A stretch of DNA of 64,000 nucleotides from positions 1 to 64,000 of IMG/VR virus record IMGVR_UViG_3300034170_000089. The stretch is one strand, 5' to 3'. The notes beneath the pieces were generated by a model. It had not been told where the DNA came from. It saw only the letters and a program-made list of their open reading frames with translations, and searched no databases. Of the stretch, positions 41,573 to 49,091 are shown one piece after another (the first letter of the stretch is position 1; every line of letters starts with the position of its first letter). Source of the DNA: a virus. Position numbers and translations under genes: made by a program.

Positions 41573-42754
41573 CTACTTCGCGGCGAATTCGTCGTCTTCC
41601 TTGGGCTCGTCCCCGTCGTCCGAGCCGGGCTCGCGAGCGTTCGCCGCCGCGGCCTGGGCGAGGTCGGCCGCGCGCTGCTTCGCCTCCTTCTCCAGGCGGG
41701 CGCGCTCTTCCTCCGCGCTCTCGAACTGGACGTCGTCGGCGGGGGCGGCGGGCCGCGCAGACCCAGCGGTGGGGAGCTCGGGCTGCGCGGCGGCAGGCGC
41801 TGCCTTGCGCATCGCGGCCTTCACCGCTGCGGCGCCCTTCGTGGGGGCAGGCGCTGCGCTAGCTGCCGCGGCGCGAGCGGGCGCGTCGTCGGGCGCCTTC
41901 GCGTCCATCACGTCACGCCAGTTCGCCTCACCGTCCTTGATCGCGGTGTAGATCCCGCGCAGTTCCTCGAGTTCCTTCGGCTGCGGCGCGCCGTCATGGC
42001 CGAGCCACTGCTTGAGGCTGTCCACGGTGACGCCCAGCGCGCCGAAGGCGTCGTAGAGTTTGCGGAGGGCGGCATCGGGGTCGGCCGCGGCCTCGCTGTT
42101 GCGGGTGGTGCGGACGAGCTCCATGCACTCGTCGATGAGCCAACCCGGCACCAGGCGGAGCCCGGTGGTGCGGAGCGCCTTCGACACCAGGGCGTTCTCC
42201 TGGTTCAGGATCTCGTCGTCGGTGGCCTCGACGACGAAGACCGGCTTTCCGTAGCTATTGGTGCGGGTCCGGATGGCGGACTGACCGTCCTTGAGGCTCG
42301 AACGCTCCACCCGCTTCATGATCGTCACGTCTTTGGAGTGCGTGACGTTGGTCTCCATGTCGGAGACCGTGACCCGGAGGATCCGCTTCTCCGCGTCGTC
42401 GTAGATGGCGGGGGTCTCGATCGCGAGGTTGCCCATCGCTTGCAGGCACGCTTCCGCGAACCGGATGGAGGGCCCCTCCAGCCCCTTGCCCACCGGCTTG
42501 TGGTAGATGGCCACGGCCGCGAAGCTGGGGCGCTTGCACTCTTTGAGCAGCTTCTCCCGGACCGAGTCGACGTCGCGAGGCTTCGCGAGCGCGATCTCGA
42601 ACCGGGCCGAGACGAGCGCCTTGGCCTGCGCCGCGAGGACAGCCGACGCGGTCTCCCCGGTCGTCGCCAGAGGCACGGACTGGGGCGCCTGCGCCACGAT
42701 CGCCGTGGGCCTGGGCTGGTAGGTGGTGGTGCTGCCGTTACCGTTGGTCGCCAT
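41573..42754 (-). CDS. putative recombination (annealing-type) protein
   Basis: 393 residues from ATG 42754. Central region (LLKECKRPSFAAVAIYHKPVGKGLEGPSIRFAEACLQAMGN, then KDVTIMKRVERSSLKDGQSAIRTRTNSYGKPVFVVEATDDEILNQENALVSKALRT) resembles phage single-strand annealing or RecT-neighbour proteins. Long acidic, Ala/Pro-rich C terminus. It is directly upstream of ATPase and next to YqaJ-like exonuclease, so it probably belongs to the phage recombination system; the exact family is not certain. Confidence 0.6.
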   Translation of the reverse strand: MATNGNGSTTTYQPRPTAIVAQAPQSVPLATTGETASAVLAAQAKALVSARFEIALAKPRDVDSVREKLLKECKRPSFAAVAIYHKPVGKGLEGPSIRFAEACLQAMGNLAIETPAIYDDAEKRILRVTVSDMETNVTHSKDVTIMKRVERSSLKDGQSAIRTRTNSYGKPVFVVEATDDEILNQENALVSKALRTTGLRLVPGWLIDECMELVRTTRNSEAAADPDAALRKLYDAFGALGVTVDSLKQWLGHDGAPQPKELEELRGIYTAIKDGEANWRDVMDAKAPDDAPARAAAASAAPAPTKGAAAVKAAMRKAAPAAAQPELPTAGSARPAAPADDVQFESAEEERARLEKEAKQRAADLAQAAAANAREPGSDDGDEPKEDDEFAAK

Positions 42755-42759
42755 GTGCG

Positions 42760-43785
42760 TTACTCCTTGAAAGTCGGTCGGAAACTGCGCGTTCCGGGTT
42801 TGGTGATGGTGAAGTCGCGGAGAACCTCGGCCCACAGCGCCTCCAGCTTGGCGCGCGGGATCGAGAAGCCGCCCCCCAGCGGACCCTCGTTGAGTCGGAT
42901 GATGAAGCCCTCGATCGCCCTCTCCAGGTCGACCGAGGTCCGGCCCTTGCTCGCCTTGTATGTGATGCGCCCCCAGGCCCCGGTCATGCCGGCCGCGTCG
43001 CCGATGAGGAGGGCGAGGTGGTTGCGTGCCTCCAGCTCCCGGGCCTCAGCGCGCTCACCGATCGACCGCGCGCGCCGGAGCCGCTTGGCCCAGCCGTCGG
43101 CCTCGGGCGTCGCGGCGACGAGCCCTGCACGCCTCTCGCGCTGCGAATTGAGCCAGCGGGTCCACTCCTCCGTGCCGTCCACTGGGGGTGGAATGTCTGC
43201 GGCGACGTGCTTCGCCCAGAAGGTCTCGGCCGCCTCGATGATGCCGGCGCCGATCTCGGGGTCGTAGGGGACAATGAACTTGCCCGGGTCCGCCCCGGCG
43301 AACAGGGTCGCGAGCTCGGCAACCTCCCGCGTCCCCGTGCACTCCATCTGCGCGTGGAGCTGGACGACGAAGCGGGCCGGGATCTCGTCGGTGTCGTCCG
43401 GGCCCCAATCCTCGGACTTCTTGACGCGCACGTTCTTCGCATCGACGCAGCGGCGGTCTCCGTTGAGCCAGCGCGCGTCGAGCGAGGCGGCGAGGATCGG
43501 ATGGTCGGCGCAGACCGTCAGCTCGTACGGGTCCGAGTGCTCGATCGCGACCTGGCGCTGGTCGGCGTACCACTCCAGGATCACCGGCTGGAGCCGGAGG
43601 CCGGCCTCCAGGAACGTGGACTCCCGGCCTCTCTCCAGCAGCCCCTGCTTCTCCAGGAAGACGCCCATCGGAGACCCGTAGGCGTCCGGGAGCCCCATGA
43701 TCGCGGCCAGGTCGCTGGAGGTGATGTGCTTTCGCCGCTCGTCGAGCCACAGCACGCGTCGAATCGCTTCATTGACCGCTTCCAT
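42760..43785 (-). CDS. YqaJ/lambda-exonuclease-like nuclease
   Basis: 341 residues. ITSSDLAAIMGLPD at 21-34, LEAGLRLQPVILEWY at 59-73, LAASLDARW with Asp103, and VDAKNVR with Asp115-Ala-Lys117 (Asp replaces the usual Glu of D...ExK), followed by FVVQLHAQM. This is a PD-(D/E)xK exonuclease that resects double-strand ends for homologous recombination. RBS GAGGTGAAGC precedes the ATG. Operon partner is the annealing-type protein. Confidence 0.75.
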   Translation of the reverse strand: MEAVNEAIRRVLWLDERRKHITSSDLAAIMGLPDAYGSPMGVFLEKQGLLERGRESTFLEAGLRLQPVILEWYADQRQVAIEHSDPYELTVCADHPILAASLDARWLNGDRRCVDAKNVRVKKSEDWGPDDTDEIPARFVVQLHAQMECTGTREVAELATLFAGADPGKFIVPYDPEIGAGIIEAAETFWAKHVAADIPPPVDGTEEWTRWLNSQRERRAGLVAATPEADGWAKRLRRARSIGERAEARELEARNHLALLIGDAAGMTGAWGRITYKASKGRTSVDLERAIEGFIIRLNEGPLGGGFSIPRAKLEALWAEVLRDFTITKPGTRSFRPTFKE

Positions 43786-43819
43786 GCTTCACCTCAAGAA
43801 AACGAGACGCGAAAGTCGG

Positions 43820-43873
43820 CCCGGAGCGGCGAGCGGTCGGACGAGAAGAACGAGCGTGCCCGTCCGCTCCGGG
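43820..43873 (-). terminator. long-arm inverted repeat
   Basis: CCCGGAGCGG (43820-43829) and CCGCTCCGGG (43864-43873) are perfect inverted complements with a 34-base loop, just upstream of the exonuclease gene leader. May be an mRNA structure or a terminator read from the HTH gene. No T-run. Confidence 0.35.
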
Positions 43874-43880
43874 GCTGGTT

Positions 43881-43901
43881 CTCGCCTGGGATCCAGGCGA
43901 G
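43881..43901 (-). terminator. strong hairpin downstream of a HTH gene
   Basis: CTCGCCTGG, GAT, CCAGGCGAG makes a perfect nine-pair stem with a three-base loop, five bases after the stop of the HTH gene at 43906. Very likely a terminator or transcription attenuation site between the regulator and the recombination genes. No T-run. Confidence 0.5.
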
Positions 43902-43905
43902 TCCG

Positions 43906-44109
43906 TCAACTCAGCAGATCCGTCGGCTTGACCCCGAGGCTCTTGGCGATGCTCTCCAGCGTGTCGAGCGGCGGGGAGCGTTGTTCCCTCTCGAGCATGC
44001 TGATGTAGCTGACCGAAAGACCGACCTTGGCCGCGAGAACCTCCTGGGAGAGCTTCCGGCGGAGTCGCTGCGTCTTGAGGTTGGTGGCGAAGTTGGCTGC
44101 GAGTCCCAT
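43906..44109 (-). CDS. XRE-family HTH protein
   Basis: 67 residues, nearly only the DNA-binding domain: LRRKLSQEVLAAKVGLSVSYISMLEREQRSPPLDTLESIAKSLGVKPTDLL. Helix-turn-helix around residues 20-40. Small Cro-like repressor or activator. Its target is unknown; the operator cluster at 45048-45112 is nearby. Confidence 0.75.
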   Translation of the reverse strand: MGLAANFATNLKTQRLRRKLSQEVLAAKVGLSVSYISMLEREQRSPPLDTLESIAKSLGVKPTDLLS

Positions 44110-44143
44110 GTGTTACCTCTGGGTGTTGCGGGTTGACCGCGGC

Positions 44144-44401
44144 TCAGCGCCGCGGAGTCGGCTGCTCTGCGATGAGGCCCGCTTCGGCGGCCTCGGAAAG
44201 CTCCACTGCGTCAATCAGGTTCGGGAGGGCGGGGCGCATCAGTTCGTCCACCGACAGCCACTCAAAGAGCGTCGTGCCCCCAGTCCTCGTTCGCCGGCTC
44301 GTCGTAGGGGTCCGGCTCTTCGCCCGGGTCGAGCGGACCGCCCGGCGCGTCGAGGTGGTCTTCTTGGTCTTCTCCGATGAGGTCGGGCACATGGTCACCA
44401 C
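44144..44401 (-). CDS. hypothetical protein, uncertain frame
   Basis: 85 residues if started at 44401. The second half (LFEWLSVDELMRPALPNLIDAVELSEAAEAGLIAE) looks coded; the first half is Thr/Arg-rich and may be a shadow. A GTG-started frame at 44390-44262 gives a 42-residue acidic protein (DLIGEDQEDHLDAPGGPLDPGEEP) with equally good codon usage. One of the two, or a frameshift product, is probably real. Confidence 0.35.
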   Translation of the reverse strand: MVTMCPTSSEKTKKTTSTRRAVRSTRAKSRTPTTSRRTRTGGTTLFEWLSVDELMRPALPNLIDAVELSEAAEAGLIAEQPTPRR

Positions 44402-44565
44402 AGGTGTCCCGTCGAGGCCTTACGGATGGTGACGACGACCAGGATCGCCGTGATTGTCAGGACGATGGTGCAGGCGACCCGGATCCAGCGGGGCCACGAC
44501 CAGATCTGGTCGATGACCCACCACTCGGCGCGCTTGAGCCAGCCTGCTCGGCGGTTCACGGTCAT
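44395..44565 (-). CDS. small membrane protein, below usual ORF cutoffs
   Basis: 56 residues from ATG 44565, with GGAGGG upstream. A charged, Trp-rich start (RRAGWLKRAEWWVIDQIWSW) and one strong hydrophobic segment (VACTIVLTITAILVVVTI). Verified by codon count from start to TGA. Single-pass early membrane protein of unknown role. Confidence 0.6.
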   Translation of the reverse strand: MTVNRRAGWLKRAEWWVIDQIWSWPRWIRVACTIVLTITAILVVVTIRKASTGHLW

Positions 44566-44819
44566 GCCGCCCTCCGGCCCATGATGATCCGCATACCCCG
44601 GGCGTCGTCGCCCTCCGCGTAGGCGGAGAAGACCTCCCGGAGACGGGTGACGCGGCTCAGCTCGAGCTTGAACCGCTCGTCGTCCGCGCGGAGACCCATC
44701 TCCATCTCCGCCGACATCAGCGCGATCTCCGCGTCCTTGTGGTCGCGCTCGGCGGCCCAGCGCGCCCTCCGCGCCTCCAGCTCGATCCTGCGCAGCTCTG
44801 CCAGTTGCTCGGGGGTCAT
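44562..44819 (-). CDS. hypothetical helical protein
   Basis: 85 residues from ATG 44819. Highly helical and charged (EQLAELRRIELEARRARWAAERDHKDAEIALMSAEMEMG). Ends with MRIIMGRRAA. Function unknown. Early operon. Confidence 0.55.
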   Translation of the reverse strand: MTPEQLAELRRIELEARRARWAAERDHKDAEIALMSAEMEMGLRADDERFKLELSRVTRLREVFSAYAEGDDARGMRIIMGRRAA

Positions 44820-44821
44820 GG

Positions 44822-44914
44822 TCAACTCCGCCCGCCCGTCAGAATCCGCTGCGCCTCGGCGAGATGTACCTTCGCCGCTTCCAGGTGCTTCGTTGCGCTC
44901 TCGAACCACGTCAT
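44822..44914 (-). CDS. very small helical protein
   Basis: 30 residues from ATG 44914 with AAGGAGC upstream (WFESATKHLEAAKVHLAEAQRIL). Third-position composition upstream of the ATG falls off, so longer starts look non-coding. First gene of the leftward early operon. Confidence 0.4.
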   Translation of the reverse strand: MTWFESATKHLEAAKVHLAEAQRILTGGRS

Positions 44915-45047
44915 GACGCGCTCCTTGTGCCGTGCTGCCGCTGCGGTGCTTCGTCTCGCTTCCGTCCGGCTCGACTCCTTTCCCCGGGGGGCAACTTCAC
45001 CTGGTCCCGTTGCAGGGGCGCGCCGTTCAACCGCTTGCTTCACGGTT

Positions 45048-45112
45048 CCAACGTTGGCGAAGATACCAACGTTGCCACGTTGGCGTCAAGACCAAGTTGG
45101 CGAAGACGCCAA
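45048..45112. promoter_or_regulatory. operator cluster of the leftward early promoter
   Basis: Contains CCAACGTTGG (45048-45057, perfect palindrome), TTGGCG-AAGA-TACCAA (45054-45069), a perfect 7+7 palindrome CCAACGT-TGCC-ACGTTGG (45066-45083), TTGGCG-TCAA-GACCAA (45080-45095) and perfect TTGGCG-AAGA-CGCCAA (45097-45112). The repeated half-site TTGGCG fits repressor dimers. Related sites lie at 45887-45928. Confidence 0.7.
45060..45089 (-). promoter_or_regulatory. putative leftward early promoter (PL-like)
   Basis: Minus strand TTGACG (45084-45089) and TATCTT (45060-45065) with an 18-base spacer that is exactly the perfect palindrome 45066-45083. A repressor bound there would block it. It points to 44914 and the long leftward operon. 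Confidence 0.5.
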
Positions 45113-45189
45113 TATACTGGAAACACAAAAGGAACCGAGAGTCCGGCCTAAGGGGCAGGGGTCGGGGAGCGGCCGAAGGTGTTAGGTGC

Positions 45190-45405
45190 TCAGCGTCTCC
45201 GCGAGCGAGGGCGCAGGGCCCGTAGATCCGGCCGCACCTCGGAGATCACTCCGCGGAGATGCTCCTCGCCGTCCTTCAGATCTCCGCAGTGAACCGAGAC
45301 CTCGGCCAGGTTGGCTGCATGTCTGATGCGGCCGATTACGTCCAGTAGAACCGCTTCGCGCTGCCTGGTCTTCGACCAGCCCCGCCGCGCTGCGCTTGCC
45401 GTCAT
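45190..45405 (-). CDS. small basic protein near the immunity region
   Basis: 71 residues from ATG 45405 (a longer GTG start at 45441 is possible). Basic N terminus (SAARRGWSKTRQREAVLLDVIGRI) and helical middle. No HTH motif recognised. Placed between the operator cluster and a leftward HTH gene. Confidence 0.5.
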   Translation of the reverse strand: MTASAARRGWSKTRQREAVLLDVIGRIRHAANLAEVSVHCGDLKDGEEHLRGVISEVRPDLRALRPRSRRR

Positions 45406-45516
45406 GGGTAGATCTGCATACCCCCAGTAGGAGTTAGACACAAGCAGTCAATCTGTCTTGTCGTGATCGCCCGCGCTTCCGGGTGGCGGAATCCGCCCGC
45501 TACTGTGCGGCGCGCG

Positions 45517-45867
45517 CTACAGGTTGAGGCTCGCCCGCGGCGGTCGCGGCAGGCTGCGCTCGCCGCGGAACGTGCGATCGATCTCGACGGCGTCTTCCCA
45601 TCCTAGGAACGGCCATCCCCGGGGAGCGGCGGCCTCGTCGGCGATCACACCAAGCTGCTCGATTGAAAATCGGCTCTTCCCCCGTAGGCGGGGAGAGATG
45701 AGGTCAGGGGTCAGACCTAGCGCCTCGGCGATCCGGGCCTTACGCCCGCGCTTCGCCTCCATCCAGCGCTGAACCTCATAGGCCGCGTCGAAGTAGTTGT
45801 ATCTGCCTGTTCGCGGGACCGGGATCTTCGTCGCCACTCTGATGACAAGTCTAGCAATTTTCGGCAC
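45517..45867 (-). CDS. HTH repressor-like protein
   Basis: 116 residues with GTG start at 45867; GTG 45837 is a shorter alternative. RYNYFDAAYEVQRWMEAKRGRKARIAEALGLTPDLISPRLRGKSRFSIEQLGVIADE contains a helix-turn-helix (about residues 46-66) of the phage repressor type. Divergent from the XRE gene at 45933, with operators between them. Candidate lysogeny or Cro-type regulator. Confidence 0.6.
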   Translation of the reverse strand: MPKIARLVIRVATKIPVPRTGRYNYFDAAYEVQRWMEAKRGRKARIAEALGLTPDLISPRLRGKSRFSIEQLGVIADEAAAPRGWPFLGWEDAVEIDRTFRGERSLPRPPRASLNL

Positions 45868-45886
45868 TTGAGTACGCCCCGTGTTG

Positions 45887-45928
45887 TTGGCATTGACGCC
45901 AATATAGCAATGCTGGCAAAGTCGCCAA
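45887..45928. promoter_or_regulatory. operators between divergent HTH genes
   Basis: TTGGCA-TTGA-CGCCAA (45887-45902) and CTGGCA-AAGT-CGCCAA (45913-45928) flank TATAGCAATG. They match the half-sites of the cluster at 45048-45112 about 780 bases away. They sit directly before the GTG of one HTH gene and the ATG of the other, as expected for a CI/Cro-type switch. Confidence 0.65.
45901..45928 (-). promoter_or_regulatory. leftward promoter of the HTH gene
   Basis: Minus strand TTGGCG (45923-45928) and TATATT (45901-45906), 16 bases apart. The predicted start is about 26 bases before GTG 45867. It overlaps both operators. Confidence 0.45.
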
Positions 45929-45932
45929 CAAG

Positions 45933-46262
45933 ATGACCCGCAAGAGCTCCCCCGCGATGCGACTGGTAGGGCGGGAGATCCGGTCGAGCCGGAAGGCTAG
46001 CCGGACCACCCAAGAGCAGCTCGCCACCGCCATCGAGACCGACAAAACGAGCGTTTCGCACATCGAGGCTGGACGGCAGGAGGTCAACATCTCCCGTCTC
46101 GCGAGGATCGCCCGGCGACTCCGGGTGACCGTCTCCAGCCTCGTGGCTCCTCTCGACGGGCCGCTTGGTCGGCAGGTCGTCCATGGCCCGGCATCCTGTC
46201 CCACGACCGAGGTACCGGCAAGACCCCAGGTGAATGCGCGTCGTACGTTCAGCGTGACGTGA
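45933..46262 (+). CDS. XRE-family HTH protein of the lysogeny switch
   Basis: 109 residues, ATG 45933 five bases after the operators. RTTQEQLATAIETDKTSVSHIEAGRQEVNISRLARIARRLRVTVSSLVAPL is an XRE helix-turn-helix domain (residues 24-75), followed by a Pro/Thr-rich end without a known oligomerisation domain. Divergent partner of the repressor-like gene. Starts the long rightward transcript. Confidence 0.7.
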   Translation: MTRKSSPAMRLVGREIRSSRKASRTTQEQLATAIETDKTSVSHIEAGRQEVNISRLARIARRLRVTVSSLVAPLDGPLGRQVVHGPASCPTTEVPARPQVNARRTFSVT

Positions 46263-46292
46263 ATTACACGGTGTGAATCGGTTCAACGTCAC
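46254..46292 (+). promoter_or_regulatory. imperfect inverted repeat after the XRE gene
   Basis: GTGACGT (46254-46260) pairs perfectly with ACGTCAC (46286-46292) and the pairing extends with GAA/TTC around a one-base bulge. It spans the stop of the XRE gene and may be a terminator or operator in the early rightward transcript. Confidence 0.4.
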
Positions 46293-46308
46293 AGAAAGGG
46301 AGCGAGAC

Positions 46309-46587
46309 ATGGTGGAACTGCAACGGGCAGCAGAGAGCTACACGCCGCTGGCCGCGCGCCTGGTGGCGCAGAGGCCGGGCGTCCATGGTGGCCCGCTGTT
46401 CCGGGGCCTCCTGTTCGTGGTCGCCATCTACGTCGCGGGCTACGGGGCGTGGGAGCTGATCCGGCGCAACTACCCCAGGCTCGCGCTCGTCGTGGCGACT
46501 GGCGCGGGCATCCTGATCCTCGGCGTCGCCGTGGTCGCGGTCGTCCTCCTCACCGGAGACGGGATCCGCGCTTGGAGGCGCCGATGA
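46309..46587 (+). CDS. small membrane protein, possible exclusion factor
   Basis: 92 residues from ATG 46309 (AAAGGGAGC upstream; a GTG at 46273 is less likely). Hydrophobic segments at about residues 28-46 and 58-79 make it a two-span membrane protein. First gene after the XRE regulator, a place where superinfection exclusion proteins occur. No motif to confirm. Confidence 0.5.
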   Translation: MVELQRAAESYTPLAARLVAQRPGVHGGPLFRGLLFVVAIYVAGYGAWELIRRNYPRLALVVATGAGILILGVAVVAVVLLTGDGIRAWRRR

Positions 46588-46769
46588 ACCCGCGCCTCCC
46601 CGAGGAAGACCGCTGTGCCGTCTGCGGCAAGCAGGCGCACCAGCAGGGACACCTGCTCAAGCTCTGCGACACCTGCGCTCGGGACTACCTGAACTCCCCC
46701 GAGCACACCGAGGCCGTCACCGCGAGGTCGAGGTGGGTGCAGCGGGTCCGGAAGGAGAAGCGCTCGTGA
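46584..46769 (+). CDS. small zinc-ribbon protein
   Basis: 61 residues, ATGA overlap. CAVCGKQAHQQGHLLKLCDTCARDYL gives two Cys pairs. Basic C terminus. Unknown role in the rightward early operon. Confidence 0.55.
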   Translation: MNPRLPEEDRCAVCGKQAHQQGHLLKLCDTCARDYLNSPEHTEAVTARSRWVQRVRKEKRS

Positions 46770-46948
46770 AGCACCTCCCGTCCGCAGCCGCCGCGTCGGA
46801 GGCGCTGAGCATGGCCAAGTTCTACGCGCACTCGCACCGCTTCGAGCCCGACGAGAAGCTCGCGATCGATCTCGGCCTGGAAGAGCTGGCCGACGAACTG
46901 TTCTTCCTCCGAGCGGTAGAGGCGCCTCCGGTTGGAGGGGTGCAGTGA
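46766..46948 (+). CDS. small hypothetical protein
   Basis: 60 residues, GTG overlapping the previous TGA. Helical with FYAHSHRFEPDEKLAIDLGLEELADELFFLRA. No family recognised. Confidence 0.5.
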   Translation: MKHLPSAAAASEALSMAKFYAHSHRFEPDEKLAIDLGLEELADELFFLRAVEAPPVGGVQ

Positions 46949-47208
46949 CCGGCAAGCACTCCGTCCTCTACGAGCTGCGGGCGAACGGGGTCCGCCTGGC
47001 GGAGCTCTCCGACCTCGAGATCCGCCGCATCGAGCGGACCGCGCCCGACCTCATCGTCGCGATCTGTCCATGCTGCTCGGCCAGCGCTCCCCGCGCACGC
47101 GCCGGCACCGAGTGCACCTGGTGCCGCGACCACGGCCACGAACCGCCCGCCGCAACCAAGCCGTGGCAGCCGCCCCCGGCCGACCACGCTGACGACATCG
47201 AATACTGA
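46945..47208 (+). CDS. small zinc-ribbon protein
   Basis: 87 residues, GTG start overlapping the previous stop. CPCCS and CTWCRDHGH are Cys pairs near residues 40-65. Ends acidic. Unknown role. Confidence 0.55.
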   Translation: MTGKHSVLYELRANGVRLAELSDLEIRRIERTAPDLIVAICPCCSASAPRARAGTECTWCRDHGHEPPAATKPWQPPPADHADDIEY

Positions 47209-47216
47209 GGGCACGA

Positions 47217-47687
47217 ATGAAGACGCTCTTCTTGCTGATCGTGATGATGTCCGTTCCGGCGCCGGTGTCGGCTGGAGGGCCTGCCGAGGCCTCGCCGAGC
47301 GCCGTCGACCTCGCCATCCGAGAGCTCAGGCGGTGCCACAACTCCGAGGCGACGCTGATCGTCGGCTTGGAGCAGTCCAGCGCGCAACTCAGGGAGACGA
47401 CGGCCGTCCTGCGCCGCATCAACGCTCAGGGGCGCGAGGAGATCCGCCGCCGGAAGGAGGAGGACGAGCGGCTCTACGCCGAGGACAACGTCCACGCGTG
47501 CATGGTCGCCACGGTCAGCGTCGGCATCGGCTGCGCCTCCAGCGGGATTCATCCGATCGGCTACATGATGGTCTCGGGGGACGACCACTGCGAGTTCGCC
47601 CCCGGATACCGGTCGATGTTCTGCACGTTCCGTCACGCGACGTGCCGCCCCGCCTCCGATGGCGAGGGCTGGGAGTGCGGACCGTGA
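47217..47687 (+). CDS. secreted Cys-containing protein
   Basis: 156 residues. Signal peptide MKTLFLLIVMMSVPAPVSAGG. Mature part has a helical segment with heptads (EQSSAQLRETTAVLRRINAQGREEIRRRKEEDERLY) and a Cys-rich C terminus with six Cys. Exported early proteins are unusual for phages. Could be a moron or an exclusion factor. Confidence 0.55.
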   Translation: MKTLFLLIVMMSVPAPVSAGGPAEASPSAVDLAIRELRRCHNSEATLIVGLEQSSAQLRETTAVLRRINAQGREEIRRRKEEDERLYAEDNVHACMVATVSVGIGCASSGIHPIGYMMVSGDDHCEFAPGYRSMFCTFRHATCRPASDGEGWECGP

Positions 47688-47986
47688 ACTGCGCGCTCCC
47701 AGGCTGCACCCGCTACCCAGGCGTCCTGATCCACACCGGGTCCGGCATCTACATGCACCGTGCGTGCGTCATTGAGCAGGACCGCCGCTCCGAGGCCTCC
47801 GAGGTGGCGGACTGGGCGATCGACCGGACGCGCATGGAGTCCGAGGGCGCACTGCGCCAGCAACCCCCGAAGCGTCGCCCGATGCTCACCGACGGCATGA
47901 CGGTGAAGGAGCGCGCCGTCGCGCTCGGGGTTCCCCTCGGGACGCTCTACAGGCGGCTCAGCCGCGAGAGGAGGGTGGCGGCGTGA
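47684..47986 (+). CDS. zinc-finger and HTH-like protein
   Basis: 100 residues, GTG overlapping the previous stop. N-terminal CALPGC and H-x2-C (about residues 3-27) could bind zinc. C terminus MTVKERAVALGVPLGTLYRRLSRERRVAA resembles a resolvase-type helix-turn-helix. Possible transcription or replication regulator. Confidence 0.55.
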   Translation: MNCALPGCTRYPGVLIHTGSGIYMHRACVIEQDRRSEASEVADWAIDRTRMESEGALRQQPPKRRPMLTDGMTVKERAVALGVPLGTLYRRLSRERRVAA

Positions 47987-48351
47987 GCGCTCGCGATGCC
48001 GACCCGACCCTGATGGCCGACCTGCTCGCCATCCTCTGCGCGCACCACGTCGGTGCGGCGAACGCGGCCACCGGGCGCGTGCTGCTCCAGCAGCTCCGCC
48101 AGCAGCGGCCCAGGGCGCATCTTCGCCGCGTCGGTGAGGCCGTCGCCGCCCTCATCGACCTCGGCGTGCCGATCGCCTCCAGTTCGACCGATCGCCCTGG
48201 GTACTTCATCCCGGCCAATGAGGCCGAGCGGAAGCGCGCATGCCGCGAGCTCGACGGCCGAATCGCCAAGCTCGCCCGGCGCAAGAAGGCGTTCATGCGC
48301 GCGGGCCGGCCCACCAAGCAGTTCTCGCTCAAGCTCCCGAGGTCGCGATGA
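47983..48351 (+). CDS. winged-helix-like hypothetical protein
   Basis: 122 residues. LLQQLRQQRPRAHLRRVGEAVAALIDLGVPIASSSTDRPGYFIPANEAERKRA looks like a winged-helix of phage replication or regulatory type, basic C terminus. Overlaps the methyltransferase start. Confidence 0.5.
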   Translation: MSARDADPTLMADLLAILCAHHVGAANAATGRVLLQQLRQQRPRAHLRRVGEAVAALIDLGVPIASSSTDRPGYFIPANEAERKRACRELDGRIAKLARRKKAFMRAGRPTKQFSLKLPRSR

Positions 48352-49091
48352 GCTGGGAGGTCAGGCTTGGGAGCTGCCTCGATCCGGTCTCCGGTCTCGC
48401 GTCGCTCGCGGACGGCTCGGTGGACCTGATGTGCAGCGACGCTCCATACGAGGGCGAGGCGCACACCAAGGGGCGCCGGATCAAGGTCGGGAAGGGCACG
48501 AACCGCGGCGTCCGAGAGGCGCCGCTCCCGTTCGCTGCGATGACGGAGGAGACCCGGGTTCGGTTCGCCGCGGAGTCGGTGAGGGTCTGCCAGCGCTGGT
48601 CGCTCGTCTTCGGCCAGATCGAAGCGCTCCATCTCTGGCGCGGCGCCTTCGAGGCGACCGGGCGGGCCCGGTATATCCGCACTCTTCTGCACGTTAAGTC
48701 GAACCCCCAGCCCCAACTCACGGGCGACCGGCCGGGCGTCGGCTACGAGGCGTGCTTCGCCTTCTGGTGCGGGAAGCCCGCGGATATCCGCTGGAACGGC
48801 GGCGGGCGCTGCGGGGTCTACTACGCGGTTAGCGAGTGGGGACACGGCCGCCCCGCGCCGCACCCGACCACGAAGCCGATCGACCTCATGCGCCAGATCG
48901 TGCGCGACTTCTCCGACCACGGAAACCTCGTCATCGATGGCTTCGCGGGGAGCGGCACCACGATCGTCGCGGCACGGCAGCTCGGCCGGCGCGGGATCGG
49001 GTGGGAGATCGATCCCGGCTACCACGCGAAGGCTTTGGGCCGCGTTGGGACTGCCCGCGAGCAGCTCGGACTGTGGATGGGGGCTGCATGA
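48348..49091 (+). CDS. DNA methyltransferase (N4/N6, beta-type order)
   Basis: 247 residues from ATG 48348. Catalytic motif IV is S-D-A-P-Y at 30-34 (an uncommon variant of DPPY). FAGSGTT (AdoMet-binding motif I) at 199-205 lies after it, so the motif order is that of beta-type N6-adenine/N4-cytosine methyltransferases. PHPTTKPIDLM is present. May protect phage DNA from host restriction. No cognate nuclease neighbour. Confidence 0.75.
   Translation: MSWEVRLGSCLDPVSGLASLADGSVDLMCSDAPYEGEAHTKGRRIKVGKGTNRGVREAPLPFAAMTEETRVRFAAESVRVCQRWSLVFGQIEALHLWRGAFEATGRARYIRTLLHVKSNPQPQLTGDRPGVGYEACFAFWCGKPADIRWNGGGRCGVYYAVSEWGHGRPAPHPTTKPIDLMRQIVRDFSDHGNLVIDGFAGSGTTIVAARQLGRRGIGWEIDPGYHAKALGRVGTAREQLGLWMGAA

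Noticed and set aside
44915-45043. Upstream extension of the 30-residue gene to a 73-residue protein at GTG 45043
   Set aside because: Third-position bases are not G+C-rich in the extension, unlike all neighbours, so it is probably non-coding leader.
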